Positions 1 to 8,417 are shown, counted from the first letter of the stretch. The stretch: DNA of 64,000 nucleotides from Nonomuraea turcica (GCF_030718205.1 NZ_JAUZQF010000002.1:372001-436000), one strand, 5' to 3'. The notes: generated by a model not told the origin, from the letters alone. A program made the numbers and translations.

Positions 1-602
1 CGGGGCTGGTCCTCATGGCCACCTTCGTGTCCGTCGACGGCGGCTACCTCTCGATCCTCCCCGGCATGCTCGCCATGGGACTCGGTATGGGGTTGACGAT
101 GACGCCCTCCACCGAGGCCATCACCACCGCCTTGCCGCGCGAGCGTCAAGGTGTCGCGTCCGCGCTCAACGACGTCACCCGGGAGTTCGGCACCGCGCTC
201 GGTGTCGCACTGCTCGGAGCGGTCCTCACCGCCGGCTACCGCAGCGCCATCGCCTCCCGGCTCGACGGAGTGCCGGGCGACGCCGCCGACACCGCCCGCG
301 AGGGCGTCGCCAACGCCCTCGCGGCCGCCGACGGGGTCGGCCCCCAAGCGCAGGCGCTGATCCGAGCCGCCCAAGAGTCCTTCGTCGACGGCTGGCAGCA
401 GGCCATGTGGGCAGGCGCAGTAGTCATGGCGGGCCTGTTCGTCTACGTTCTCGCGCGAGGTCCGCAGCAACGGCCCTCCCAGGGCTCCGGCAGCAACAGC
501 CGTGAAGCCAACGATGTAGATGTAGTCGCCGATGAGAACGTCGCATATCCACAGCCTTGCGTGAATGACGAGCACTCCAGGTCAGCAGAAGTACGCCGGT
601 GA
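1..602 (+). CDS. MFS drug exporter (DHA2/EmrB-QacA type), C-terminal part, cut by window edge
   Basis: The frame is open from base 3, so only the last ~199 residues are present; the true start lies upstream of the window. The visible part has hydrophobic segments (SILPGMLAMGLGMGLTM, ALGVALLGAVLTAG, AMWAGAVVMAGLFVYVLA), the P/R-rich loop seen after the penultimate helices of 14-TM DHA2 exporters (ALPRERQGVASALNDVTREFG) and a hydrophilic tail. Family members are proton-driven exporters of drugs or natural products in the cytoplasmic membrane. The substrate cannot be read from the fragment. The last ~45 residues are unusually polar and asparagine-rich, which may be a read-through tail unique to this strain. 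Confidence 0.85.
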   Translation, partial: GLVLMATFVSVDGGYLSILPGMLAMGLGMGLTMTPSTEAITTALPRERQGVASALNDVTREFGTALGVALLGAVLTAGYRSAIASRLDGVPGDAADTAREGVANALAAADGVGPQAQALIRAAQESFVDGWQQAMWAGAVVMAGLFVYVLARGPQQRPSQGSGSNSREANDVDVVADENVAYPQPCVNDEHSRSAEVRR

Positions 603-627
603 ACGGCCGACGTACCTCACAATGTGA

Positions 628-1550
628 GTGATGTCATCCCATCTCCTTGCGCGGGCCACAGCCTCTCTCTTCGGCTTGGCCCTCGGCGACGCCTTCGGTT
701 CCCAATTCTTCGTTCCCGCCAATCACCACCCCTCTCCGCGCGTCTCCTTCCCCCCAGCCCATGGCAGTGGACGGATGACACCGAGATGGCGTGCTCCATC
801 TATCGCATCCTGGCCGATCACGGCACCATCGACCAAGACAAGCTCGCCACGAGTTTCGCCGCCCGTCATGACTTCGACCGCGGATACGGCCCGGCGACAA
901 ACCGAATGCTCCGACTGGTTCGCGAAGGAGGCGACTGGCGGACGCTTTCCGCGGAGCTTTTCGACGGCAAAGGCTCCTGGGGCAACGGTGCCGCGATGCG
1001 CGTGGCACCGCTCGGCGCCTGGTTCGCCGACGACCTGCCACAAGCCGTCCGACAGGCCGCCCTGTCGGCACAGGTCACCCACACTCATCCGGAAGCGGTG
1101 GCCGGCGCCATAGCCGTTGCCGTGGCCACAGCCGTGACCGTCAAAGAGCCCGACCTCCCTGCCGGGCATTTCCTCGATCGGATCAAAGAACACGTGCCCG
1201 CGAGTATGGTCCACGACGGCATTACCGAGGCGCGGCAACTCCTCACCATCAGCGACCCCACACTCGCCGCCCGGATGCTCGGCAACGGGCGGCAGGTCAG
1301 CGCTCACGACACGGTCCCGTTCACCCTCTGGGTGGCAGCTCGCGAACGCCATGACTTCGAAGCGGCCATGTGGACCACCGCGGCGGCCGGCGGGGACGTC
1401 GACACCACGTGCGCCATCGTCGGCGGCATCGTCGCGGTTGCCGAGGACACTCACCTGCCGCCGGAGTGGAGAAGACGATGTGAACCGCTACCGGACTGGG
1501 CAGGTGTCCCGACGGCCGGCCTTGAGTCCAGCCCATTGGACGGCTCTTAG
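628..1550 (+). pseudogene. ADP-ribosylglycohydrolase family protein, frameshifted
   Basis: ADP-ribosylglycohydrolases remove ADP-ribose from modified proteins or DNA bases. The N-terminal signature (ATASLFGLALGDAFGSQF) lies in the frame starting GTG 628/ATG 631, while the metal-binding TDDTEM motif and the rest, including GSWGNGAAMRVAPLGA and GGDVDTTCAIVGGIVA, lie in the frame ending at 1550. Adding one C to the six-C run at 750-755 joins them cleanly as F-P-P-S-P-W-Q-W-T-D-D-T-E-M, the order usual in the family. So there is a one-base loss in a homopolymer: a real disruption, a phase-variable tract or a sequencing error. If the frame is restored, all metal-binding aspartates are present and the protein is ~308 residues, a normal length. 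Confidence 0.8.
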
Positions 1551-1587
1551 GCGTATCACGAAGCCCTCTGACGCAATCGCCAGGAGG

Positions 1588-2163
1588 TCAAAGATCGGCG
1601 AGGAAGTCCCGGGCGATCGCCCAGGCGCGCTCGGCGGCCTCGGCGTTGTAATCGGGCAGATCAGGGTCGGTGAACAGGTGGCCAACGCCCGGATAGCGGA
1701 AGACCTCCACGTCGGCCCGAGCCCGGCGCATCCTGAGGTACCAGGCGTTCAGCCAGTCGACGGGTTCGTAGGTGTCGGGATCGGCGACGTGCAGCTGGAC
1801 AGGCAGATCGTCGGCCGAGACACCATCGGCCAGGTCGGACGTGCCGTGCATCAGCAGCAGCCCGCGGCACCGCTCGTCGGCCAGAGCGAGGTTCTGCGCG
1901 AGCGCCGCGCCCAGCGAGAAACCCGCGTACACCAGGCCGCCGTCAGCGGACAGCGGGGCGGCCGCGGCCACGGCCCGCTTCAGCAGCTCGTCCCGGCCGA
2001 TCTCTTCCTTGATCGCGATGCCTTCCTCGGGCGTGTCGACGACCCGGCCGCCGTACAGATCGGGGACGTGCACGTCATGCCCGGCCGCCCGCAACCCGTC
2101 AGCGGCCTGGTGAACAGCAGGCCGCAAGCCATACATCGAGTGCAGAAGAAGGATCCGCGCCAT
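1588..2163 (-). CDS. Dienelactone hydrolase-like alpha/beta hydrolase
   Basis: 191 residues with the compact alpha/beta-hydrolase core of the dienelactone hydrolase family. It opens with the strand ARILLLHSMYGLRP; the nucleophile elbow AGFSLGAAL carries Ser where classical dienelactone hydrolases have Cys; the acid is probably in HVADPDTYEP; and the catalytic His is in GVGHLFTDPDLP near the C-terminus. The length is slightly short of the ~230 usual for the family. It acts on an unknown ester or lactone in the cytoplasm. It faces the frameshifted glycohydrolase tail to tail and has no functional neighbours, so the substrate is open. Confidence 0.8.
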   Translation of the reverse strand: MARILLLHSMYGLRPAVHQAADGLRAAGHDVHVPDLYGGRVVDTPEEGIAIKEEIGRDELLKRAVAAAAPLSADGGLVYAGFSLGAALAQNLALADERCRGLLLMHGTSDLADGVSADDLPVQLHVADPDTYEPVDWLNAWYLRMRRARADVEVFRYPGVGHLFTDPDLPDYNAEAAERAWAIARDFLADL

Positions 2164-2203
2164 ACGCGCAGCTTAGTGGTCAGGTTCGTAAATCCTTCGG
2201 GGG

Positions 2204-2545
2204 CTATGCGGCGGGGTTCAGTACGCACGCGGGCGGCTTTGGCGGCGAGCTGCGGGTCGCGGATGAAGATCCAGGACTGGTGCTGCCCGGGTTTGAGCGC
2301 GTCGCAGGTGAGGATCCCGGCGGACGGTGGAGGCGGAGATCGCCGCCGCCAGGCCACGGGAGACGATCTGCTCGGCCAGATCCGGACAGCTCCAGCGCGA
2401 CAGCGGCACTCCGGTCTCGGCGGGTAACTGGCAGGCCAGCGCCTTGACCTCGGCGACCTGGACCGGGGTGAACGTGGGTGGCCGTCCCGAGCGCCGGCGG
2501 TCTTTCGGGCCGTCCAGGCCGTGGTCGGCGTAGCGGCCTCAGCTG
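2204..2545 (-). mobile_element. IS630-family transposase remnant
   Basis: Read on the minus strand, pieces of an IS630-type transposase N-terminal half appear in different frames: PLSRWSCPDLAEQIVSRGL then AAISASTVRR (helix-turn-helix part), followed in another frame by DALKPGQHQSWIFIRDPQL and AAKAARV. These match the order of residues in IS630 transposases, but the frames are broken and the DDE catalytic half is absent. No terminal inverted repeats were found. It is a dead insertion scar between the hydrolase and the methyltransferase, and it abuts copy A of an 85-bp direct repeat. Confidence 0.7.
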
Positions 2546-2618
2546 ACCGACCCCCACATCCGCTACCACGGCCAGTTCCCCTACGTCGAAGGCGAACCGG
2601 CCACCGGAGACCAACTAC
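2534..2618. repeat. Direct repeat copy A (85 bp)
   Basis: 85 bases starting CGGCCTCAGCTGACCGA and ending CGGAGACCAACTAC are repeated at 4321-4405 with two substitutions and two single-base indels in C/T runs. The copy starts with the same bases that form the last codons and stop of the tetR gene in copy B, so it looks like a duplicated piece of the tetR end. On the plus strand it can encode DPHIRYHGQFPYVEGE, which resembles the beginning of a small actinobacterial hypothetical protein often seen as fragments; that link is inference. Confidence 0.85.
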
Positions 2619-2726
2619 CCCTCATCCTTAGGAAGATCGGATGCCTCAGAGAGCGATCTTCGGAGCCACTGACCAACATCTGGCTCGCCTTCTCGCCGAC
2701 AGAGCCGGCCACCGGACCCTTACCCC

Positions 2727-2782
2727 TTGACGAACGTCTACCCCGTCTCCATTATGAACACATATTCATGAACGAGCGTTCA
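2727..2782 (+). promoter_or_regulatory. Methyltransferase promoter and TetR-type operator
   Basis: A -35-like TTGACG (2727-2732) and a weak -10 CATTAT (2750-2755) are 17 bases apart. Just downstream lies TGAACG-AG-CGTTCA (2769-2782), an inverted repeat with perfect 6-bp arms and 2-bp centre, the usual form of a TetR operator. It sits between promoter and ribosome binding site, so a bound repressor would block transcription. The adjacent tetR gene is the obvious candidate ligand; that pairing is inferred. Confidence 0.6.
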
Positions 2783-2794
2783 CGAGGGGGCATA

Positions 2795-3622
2795 GTGCAG
2801 ATCGTCAACACGCATCAGGCGGAGGCGTGGAATGCATACGAAGGCGAGCACTGGGCGCGCAACCACGACCGCTATGACGCCGTGAACAGCGGGTTCAACG
2901 ACCTACTTCTGGACGCGGCCGGGATCGGCGAGCGCGACCGGGTGCTCGACATCGGGTGCGGCAATGGCCAGGTCACCCGCCTGGCCGCCCGCCGCGCCCG
3001 GCTCGGCCACGCCTTGGGTGTCGACCTGTCCATGCCGATGCTCGCGACGGCCCGCGGGCTGGCGGCCGCCGAGGACATTTCGAACGTGACCTTCGAGCAG
3101 GGCGACGTGCAGGTCCACCCGTTCCCGGACGCCGGCCTCGACGTGGCGATGAGCCGCTTCGCCGTGATGTTCTTCGCTGACCCGATCGCCGCGTTCACCA
3201 ACGTCCACCGCGCTCTCCGCCCGGGCGGCCGCCTTGCCTTTCTCAGCATGACCGACCCGACCGGCACGGATCTGGGCGAGGTCCTGGCCGCCCTTGCGGG
3301 GTACCTACCCCAAGGCCGGACAGCCGGCGACCATGGGGGCGGGCCGCTCTCACTCTCCGACCCCGAACACATCACGACGCTGCTGACCGCCGCGGGCTTC
3401 TGCGAGATCGCCGTCTCCCTCGTCGAGGCGGAGTCGATCTGGGGCAGCGACACGGCAGACGCTGCCAAGTTCCTCATGGGCTGGGGCCCGGTCCGGTTCA
3501 ACCTCGGTTCGGCCGACCGCGCGCCAGCACGCGCGGCGCTCGAAGCCGCGTTCGGCCGCTTCGAGCGCGCGGATGCCGTCAGATTGCGCGCCACCGCCTG
3601 GCTCGTGACGGGGGCCCGGTGA
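2795..3622 (+). CDS. Class I SAM-dependent methyltransferase
   Basis: Rossmann-type methyltransferase of 275 residues. Motif I is VLDIGCGNGQVTRLAARR, the acidic residue closing strand 2 is in GVDLSMPML, and the post-motifs FEQGDVQVHPFPD, DVAMSRFAVMFFADP and HRALRPGGRLAFLSM follow in order, as in UbiE/Methyltransf_11/25 proteins. The start is taken as GTG 2795 because GAGGGGG lies four bases upstream; an in-frame ATG at 2768 would place the operator inside the coding region. It probably methylates a small molecule in the cytoplasm. It is followed after 93 bp by a tetR gene, and both are enclosed by the 85-bp repeat copies. Confidence 0.85.
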   Translation: MQIVNTHQAEAWNAYEGEHWARNHDRYDAVNSGFNDLLLDAAGIGERDRVLDIGCGNGQVTRLAARRARLGHALGVDLSMPMLATARGLAAAEDISNVTFEQGDVQVHPFPDAGLDVAMSRFAVMFFADPIAAFTNVHRALRPGGRLAFLSMTDPTGTDLGEVLAALAGYLPQGRTAGDHGGGPLSLSDPEHITTLLTAAGFCEIAVSLVEAESIWGSDTADAAKFLMGWGPVRFNLGSADRAPARAALEAAFGRFERADAVRLRATAWLVTGAR

Positions 3623-3715
3623 TCAACCTGGAATCGGACGCGCCTCGCAGAACTCCCACCGCCCACCACGGACAGCCCAGCTGAGATCGGCGCTCTACCA
3701 CTACGATCTGAATCG

Positions 3716-4333
3716 ATGTCACCGAGAAAAGCGGCGGTGCTCCGGGAGGGCGACCGGAGCCTGCACGAGCATCTGGTCGCCACCACCGAGCGCATGATCT
3801 CCGAGCAGGGCACGGCAGGGCTCACCGTACGCGCCATCGCCCGCGAGGCCGGGGTCGCCGACGGTGTCCTGTACAACTACTTCGCGGACAAGGAAGAGCT
3901 GCTGGCTGAGGCGCTGCGCGCGCACGTCAGGTCTGTTGAGCGGGGACTTGGCGAGCTGCCAGAGCCGGGCCGCGGGACCATCGCGGATAACCTGCGCGCT
4001 CATATCGAGTACGGGCTGGCGATGCACCGGGCGATCCTTCCCGCCTTCGCCGGGCTACTCGCCCAGCCCAAGGTCCTCGACCGGTTCACCGAGCTGGGGA
4101 GCCCGGGCGAGGATTGGCGCGATCGGCTACGGGACTATCTGCGGGCGGAGCGGGAGCTGGGGCGGCTGGCCCTCGACGCCAAGGTGGACGCCGCGGCGGC
4201 GATGATCGTCGGGGTGTGCCACGAGACCGTGCTGACCCTCCTGTTCCAGGAGGTGGCACGGCCCATGGCGGCCGACGACATCGACGACCTGATCGCGGTC
4301 GTGCTGGACGGCATCGGCACCGGCCTCAGCTGA
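3716..4333 (+). CDS. TetR/AcrR family transcriptional regulator
   Basis: 205 residues. The N-terminal helix-turn-helix is clear: AGLTVRAIAREAGVADGVLYNYFADKEEL (about residues 36-64), with the YNYF recognition helix typical of the family. The remainder is a helical ligand-binding domain with no recognisable ligand. It is likely the repressor of the upstream methyltransferase, since a palindrome of TetR type overlaps that gene's leader. The last codons and stop lie inside repeat copy B. No strong ribosome binding site precedes the ATG, which may mean coupling to the upstream transcript or a leaderless message. Confidence 0.88.
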   Translation: MSPRKAAVLREGDRSLHEHLVATTERMISEQGTAGLTVRAIAREAGVADGVLYNYFADKEELLAEALRAHVRSVERGLGELPEPGRGTIADNLRAHIEYGLAMHRAILPAFAGLLAQPKVLDRFTELGSPGEDWRDRLRDYLRAERELGRLALDAKVDAAAAMIVGVCHETVLTLLFQEVARPMAADDIDDLIAVVLDGIGTGLS

Positions 4334-4405
4334 CCGACCCCCCACATCCGCTACCACGGCCAGTCCCCTACATCGAAGGCGAACCGGCCATCGGAGACCA
4401 ACTAC
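4321..4405. repeat. Direct repeat copy B (85 bp), overlapping the tetR stop
   Basis: Second copy of the 85-bp repeat found at 2534-2618, in the same orientation and 1787 bp apart. It includes the last codons of tetR and its TGA. Recombination between the copies would remove the methyltransferase and all of tetR except its end. Beyond 4405 the sequences diverge at once. Confidence 0.85.
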
Positions 4406-4449
4406 TTAGCCACGCCGGGGCGGCGCCCCGATCTCACTGACGCGGCAGC

Positions 4450-5457
4450 TCAGCGAAAGACCCCGCTGTAGGCGTTGAGGGCGGGCTGACCGCCGAGGTG
4501 GACGTACAGGACATTGGCGTCCTTGGGGATCTCGCCGCGGCGAACGAGGTCGATGAGCCCGGCCATCGACTTGCCTTCGTAAACGGGGTCGATGATCATG
4601 CCTTCCAGTCGTCCGGTGAGCCTGATGGCGTCGAGGGTGGACTGCACGGGGATCCCATAGGTGTCGCCGGCCCAGCCTTCCAGCACTGTGATCTCTTCCT
4701 CGCGCAGGTCCCGGCCCAAGCCGATGAGTTCGGCCGTGGCCCGGGCGATCTTCTCCACTTGGGCACGCGTCTCGGCGAGCTTGGCGGAGGCGTCGACGCC
4801 CAGCACGCGTCGCGGACGATCCTGGCCCGCGAAGCCGGCGATCATGCCCGCCTGGGTGCTCCCGGTGACGCTGCACACCACGATGGTGTCGAAGAAGACA
4901 CCCAGCTCGTGTTCCTGCCGCTGCACTTCGTAGGCCCAGTTGGCGAAGCCGAGACCGCCCAGCGGGTGGTCGGACGCTCCAGCGGGGATCGCGTACGGGC
5001 GGCCACCGCCTGCCACGACCCCCTCCAGGGCTGCGCGCCAGCTGTCCTTCAGACCGATCCCGAAATCGGCCTCGACCAGGCGGACGTCGGCGCCCATGAT
5101 GCGCGACAGCAGGATGTTGCCGACCTTGTCGTTGACCGCGTCCGGCCAGTCCACCCAGCTCTCCTGCACGAGTACGGCCTTCAGCCCGAGTCTGGCGGCG
5201 ACCGCGGCCACCTGCCGGGTGTGGTTGGACTGCACTCCCCCAATGCTGACCAGCGTGTCCGCGCCCTGGGCGAGGGCGTCGGGGATCAGGTACTCCAGCT
5301 TCCGGGTCTTGTTTCCGCCGAACGCCAGCCCGCTGTTGCAGTCCTCACGCTTGGCCCAGACGCGGGCTCCGCCGAGGTAGTCGCTGAGCCGGTCGAGGGG
5401 GTGGACGGGGCTGGGACCGAAGAGCAGCGGATAGCGCTCGAAGTCGTCGATGGACAC
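4450..5457 (-). CDS. acdS: 1-aminocyclopropane-1-carboxylate (ACC) deaminase
   Basis: 335 residues, full length for AcdS. This PLP enzyme of fold type II opens ACC, the plant ethylene precursor, to 2-oxobutyrate and ammonia; bacteria use it as a nitrogen source and lower plant ethylene. Residues separating true ACC deaminase from D-cysteine desulfhydrase are present: PLP lysine K50 in [12 protein letters not shown]77 in [13 protein letters not shown]293-E294 in DPVYEGKSM and L321 in YVHLGG. The start ATG lies 10 bp after the stop of the GntR regulator on the same strand, so the two are probably one operon. A cytoplasmic enzyme; it supports a root-associated lifestyle. Confidence 0.95.
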   Translation of the reverse strand: MSIDDFERYPLLFGPSPVHPLDRLSDYLGGARVWAKREDCNSGLAFGGNKTRKLEYLIPDALAQGADTLVSIGGVQSNHTRQVAAVAARLGLKAVLVQESWVDWPDAVNDKVGNILLSRIMGADVRLVEADFGIGLKDSWRAALEGVVAGGGRPYAIPAGASDHPLGGLGFANWAYEVQRQEHELGVFFDTIVVCSVTGSTQAGMIAGFAGQDRPRRVLGVDASAKLAETRAQVEKIARATAELIGLGRDLREEEITVLEGWAGDTYGIPVQSTLDAIRLTGRLEGMIIDPVYEGKSMAGLIDLVRRGEIPKDANVLYVHLGGQPALNAYSGVFR

Positions 5458-5467
5458 GTACGGCTCC

Positions 5468-6154
5468 TTAGGGTTGAGGCTTGTTGTCGGAAGGAGCAGG
5501 CATGGCCTCGAGGAGTGGGGCCAGGGTCTGCCAGTTGGCGCGCACGGCGAGTGCCGCTCCTTCCGCGTCTCCGGCGGCGCACAACGCGATGATCCGTTCG
5601 TGTTGCGCCACCGATCCTCGGCCGCTCAGGGAGGAGAATCGCATCCGCTCCACGCGCCGCAGCACCGGCGTGAACTGGTCGAGTACGGTGCGTATCGCCT
5701 GATTGGCGGATGCGATCACCGGGATGTCGTGGAAGGCGTCGTCCGCGGCGAGCGCCGCGTCGACGTCGTCGCGACGTAGGGCGTCGGCGAAACGCGCGTT
5801 GGCCTCCCGCATGGCGTCGAGTTCGCCGGCGGACAGATTCGGCAGCGCCTCCCGGACGGCGAGCTCGTGCATGGCGGCCGTCACCGACTGGGCGGCGCGC
5901 ACGGCCCGGATGTCCACGGTGCTGACGATGGTGTATCGACCGGGTTTGGTCCGCACCAGCCCGGCCTGCTCCAGACGTGTCAGCGCCTCCCGGACGGGTG
6001 TGCGGCTCACGCCCAGCCACTGCGCCAGATCGCCGTCGTTGAGACGCTCCCCCGGGGTGAGTGTGCCGTCGACGATCGCGTCTCGGATCGCGCGATAGGC
6101 GTTCTCCCGGAGAAGTTGCCTGGCGACGACTCCTCGGCTCTGCGGAACTGGCAT
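5468..6154 (-). CDS. GntR/FadR-type regulator upstream of acdS
   Basis: 228 residues from ATG 6154. The winged helix lies at the N-terminus ([20 protein letters not shown], then [25 protein letters not shown]) and an FCD-type helical effector domain follows with the metal/ligand-lining pattern [23 protein letters not shown] and [16 protein letters not shown]. The likely role is control of acdS, with ACC, an amino acid or a keto acid as effector (inference). The frame is open upstream to 6274, but ATG 6154 is preferred: a TTGACC/TGCAAT promoter with 17-bp spacing (6162-6190, minus strand) would start transcription at or within a base or two of it, giving a leaderless message. Confidence 0.85.
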   Translation of the reverse strand: MPVPQSRGVVARQLLRENAYRAIRDAIVDGTLTPGERLNDGDLAQWLGVSRTPVREALTRLEQAGLVRTKPGRYTIVSTVDIRAVRAAQSVTAAMHELAVREALPNLSAGELDAMREANARFADALRRDDVDAALAADDAFHDIPVIASANQAIRTVLDQFTPVLRRVERMRFSSLSGRGSVAQHERIIALCAAGDAEGAALAVRANWQTLAPLLEAMPAPSDNKPQP

Positions 6155-6170
6155 GCAATATATTGCATGC
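6151..6170. promoter_or_regulatory. Perfect 20-bp palindrome, probable GntR operator
   Basis: GCATGCAATA followed directly by its reverse complement TATTGCATGC. It overlaps the putative -10 (6162-6167) and the start codon of the regulator, so binding would shut off the regulator and, with it, acdS. GntR/FadR proteins bind such short AT-centred palindromes. Binding by this protein is inferred from position. Confidence 0.7.
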
Positions 6171-6215
6171 TTCATGTTGCAGGAGGTCAAGCCCCGTAGC
6201 GGAATTGGGGACCAC

Positions 6216-7496
6216 TCACGGCCGGGAAACGCGGTGGTAGTGCGGCAGATCGAGCGGCGGCACCGGGAAGCCACCCTTCGCCGGCTCGTTGGACAGTTCC
6301 TCGAACTCGGCTTCGACCTGGGCCTTCCTGGCTTCCTTGCGCCGCTGGTTGACCGTGTCGAACCGCATCCAGATGGCCAGCGCCCCGACCACGATGATCC
6401 CGGTGACCGCGAGACTGATCATCCGGGAGTCGTTGATCACCACGCTGCGCACACCGGCGACCAGCAGGATCCACGCCAGGTTGACCGGGATCAGCACCTT
6501 CCAGCCCAGCGACATGAGCTGGTCGTAACGCACCCGCGGCAGCGACGCCCGCACCCACACGATGAAGCTGAAGGTCAGCACGAACTTGATGAAGAACCAC
6601 AACACCGGCCACCAGCCCGTGTTGGCGCCCTCCCACAGCGAGATCGGGAACGGCGCCCGCCACCCGCCGAGGAACAGCGTCACCGCGATGCCGGAGGCGG
6701 TGAACGTGTGCAGGTATTCACCCATCATGATCAGGGCGAACTTCAGCGACGAGGAGTATTCGGTCTGGAACCCACCGACCAGCTCACCCTCACCCTCGGG
6801 CAGGTCGAACGGAATGCGGGCGGCCTCACCGAACATGCAGACCACGTAGATCAGGAACGACGGGAGCAGCAGGAACACATACCAGGTCTGCTCCTGCGCC
6901 GCCACGATCTCCGACGTCGACAGCGTCCCGGCGAACAGGAACACCGCCACGAACGACAGGCCCATCGCGATCTCGTACGACACCACCTGCGCCGCCGACC
7001 GCAACCCGCCCAGCAGCGCGTACGGCGAGCGCGACGACCACCCGGCCAGCACCACCCCGTAAACCGACACCGCGCCCATGGCCAGCATGAACAACACCGC
7101 CACCGGAAGATCCACCAGCTGCAGCGGCGTCTGCACGCCGAACAGGTTGACCATCGGCCCGAACGGCACGATCGAGAAGGCCAGGAACGCCGGCACCACC
7201 ATGATGACCGGCGCCAGCAGGTAGAGCACCCGGTCCACCGTGCGCGGGAAGAGGTCCTCCTTCAGCCCCATCTTGATCGCGTCGGCGACCGACTGCAGCA
7301 GACCGAACTTACCGGCCCGGTTGGGGCCGTAGCGGTTCTGCATCCTGGAGATCAGCTTCCGCTCGAACCAGACCCCGAAGACGACGCCCAGCATCAGAAA
7401 GAGGAACAGCATCACCGCTTTGACGATGTGGACCCACAGCGGATAGGCCTTGTCGAAGTCGGCAAGGGTGGGATCGGCCGCGAGAACGCCTGCCAT
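6216..7496 (-). CDS. nuoH: NADH-quinone oxidoreductase subunit H
   Basis: 426 residues. NuoH is the membrane subunit of respiratory complex I next to the quinone site. Conserved stretches are visible: FERKLISRMQNRYGPNRAG near the N-terminus, DRVLYLLAPVIM, GWSSRSPYALLGGLRSAAQ, the acidic loop GEAARIPFDLPEGEGELVGG and the late helices ending RVRYDQLMSLGWKVLIP. A long hydrophilic tail (~45 residues) is usual in actinobacteria. The upstream GGGGGAGGAAGGGG is a strong ribosome binding site. Oddly it stands alone: no other nuo gene adjoins it, the gene on one side being araC and on the other gntR. Confidence 0.95.
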   Translation of the reverse strand: MAGVLAADPTLADFDKAYPLWVHIVKAVMLFLFLMLGVVFGVWFERKLISRMQNRYGPNRAGKFGLLQSVADAIKMGLKEDLFPRTVDRVLYLLAPVIMVVPAFLAFSIVPFGPMVNLFGVQTPLQLVDLPVAVLFMLAMGAVSVYGVVLAGWSSRSPYALLGGLRSAAQVVSYEIAMGLSFVAVFLFAGTLSTSEIVAAQEQTWYVFLLLPSFLIYVVCMFGEAARIPFDLPEGEGELVGGFQTEYSSSLKFALIMMGEYLHTFTASGIAVTLFLGGWRAPFPISLWEGANTGWWPVLWFFIKFVLTFSFIVWVRASLPRVRYDQLMSLGWKVLIPVNLAWILLVAGVRSVVINDSRMISLAVTGIIVVGALAIWMRFDTVNQRRKEARKAQVEAEFEELSNEPAKGGFPVPPLDLPHYHRVSRP

Positions 7497-7553
7497 GACG
7501 TGGTTGCCCCTTCCTCCCCCGGCACTCGTTCGGTCCGGGAGCGGAAGGTCACG

Positions 7554-8354
7554 TTAGCCGGTGAGCCGATCGGTGTATTGAACGAATGCGAACAGCTGCT
7601 TCGGTGTCATCTGCGCCATCGCCCGGATCTCGCGGGAGAGGTGCGGCTGGTCGGCGTAACCACAGGCGACGGCCTCGTCCAGCGTGGCCGAGGGCCGTCT
7701 CCACGTGTCCACGGTCCGCTGGAATCGGGCAATCCGGGCTACCGTCTTGGGCGACAAGCCCACTACCCGGCGGAATCCGAGCTCGACATAGCGGCGGCTG
7801 ACGCCCAGCTCATCGGCGAGGGCCCCGATGGTGGGCGGGCCGTCCGGCTCCTGCAGCCGCCACCAGGCGTGCGTGATCAGGCCGTTGGGGCCGGCGTCGG
7901 GGCGCAGCCACGCGGTCAGCCGCTCCTCCAGCAGCCTGAAGCGGTCCGCCCAGGTCGCCGACGCGATCAGCCGGCCGGTCAGCTCCGCGGCGCGGGTGCC
8001 GAGGAGGTCTTCAAGATGCACGGTCGTGCCGGCCACCTCACGTAGGGGCGTTCCCGTCAGCGCCGACATCCCGGCGGGGGTGAGCCCGACCGCCATCCCG
8101 TGGCGCCACGGCGTGTGGGCCGAGAACGTCGCGGTGGCGCGGGGACCGGTGACGATCGGGCCCATGCCGGTGAAGTCGATGATCAGAGTGGCCGCGTTGA
8201 GCGGCAGCATCCGGCTGGGGTGGGCGGACTCTCCCGCCCGGGTGCGAAAGCCGGCCCACCCCAGCACGTACGGACGCAGGTGCGGCGGTGACACACGGGT
8301 GATCATCTGGTACGGCTGCGCCTGTTGCTGCGTGGGCAGCGAATGAATCGCCAT
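7554..8354 (-). CDS. AraC family transcriptional regulator
   Basis: 266 residues. The C-terminal DNA-binding part has two helix-turn-helix units: PTIGALADELGVSRRYVELGFRR (about 174-196) and the region SATLDEAVACGYADQPHLSREIR ending in MTPKQLF. The N-terminal half is the small beta-rich DUF6597-like domain seen in actinobacterial AraC proteins (YVLGWAGFRTRAG; PLNAATLIIDF). ATG 8354 is chosen; a GTG immediately precedes it. It is transcribed away from the DrrAB-type exporter, which it probably controls, with the spacer carrying a 17-bp inverted repeat. Confidence 0.85.
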   Translation of the reverse strand: MAIHSLPTQQQAQPYQMITRVSPPHLRPYVLGWAGFRTRAGESAHPSRMLPLNAATLIIDFTGMGPIVTGPRATATFSAHTPWRHGMAVGLTPAGMSALTGTPLREVAGTTVHLEDLLGTRAAELTGRLIASATWADRFRLLEERLTAWLRPDAGPNGLITHAWWRLQEPDGPPTIGALADELGVSRRYVELGFRRVVGLSPKTVARIARFQRTVDTWRRPSATLDEAVACGYADQPHLSREIRAMAQMTPKQLFAFVQYTDRLTG

Positions 8355-8400
8355 CACACCAGCAAGACTGCCCTAGTCTCACCTGGCCCGTGGAATCGAC

Positions 8401-8417
8401 TCCCTCCCATGGAGGGA
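8401..8417. promoter_or_regulatory. Inverted repeat between araC-type gene and ABC exporter
   Basis: TCCCTCC-CAT-GGAGGGA: perfect 7-bp arms with a 3-base centre, in the 139-bp divergent spacer. It could be an operator for the exporter or a short hairpin. Classical AraC sites are direct repeats, so the binding protein is uncertain. Confidence 0.4.

Noticed and set aside
6153..8045. 630-codon plus-strand open frame over nuoH and araC
   Set aside because: Highly charged, repeat-like Gln/His/Arg translation without motifs; nuoH is unmistakable on the other strand.
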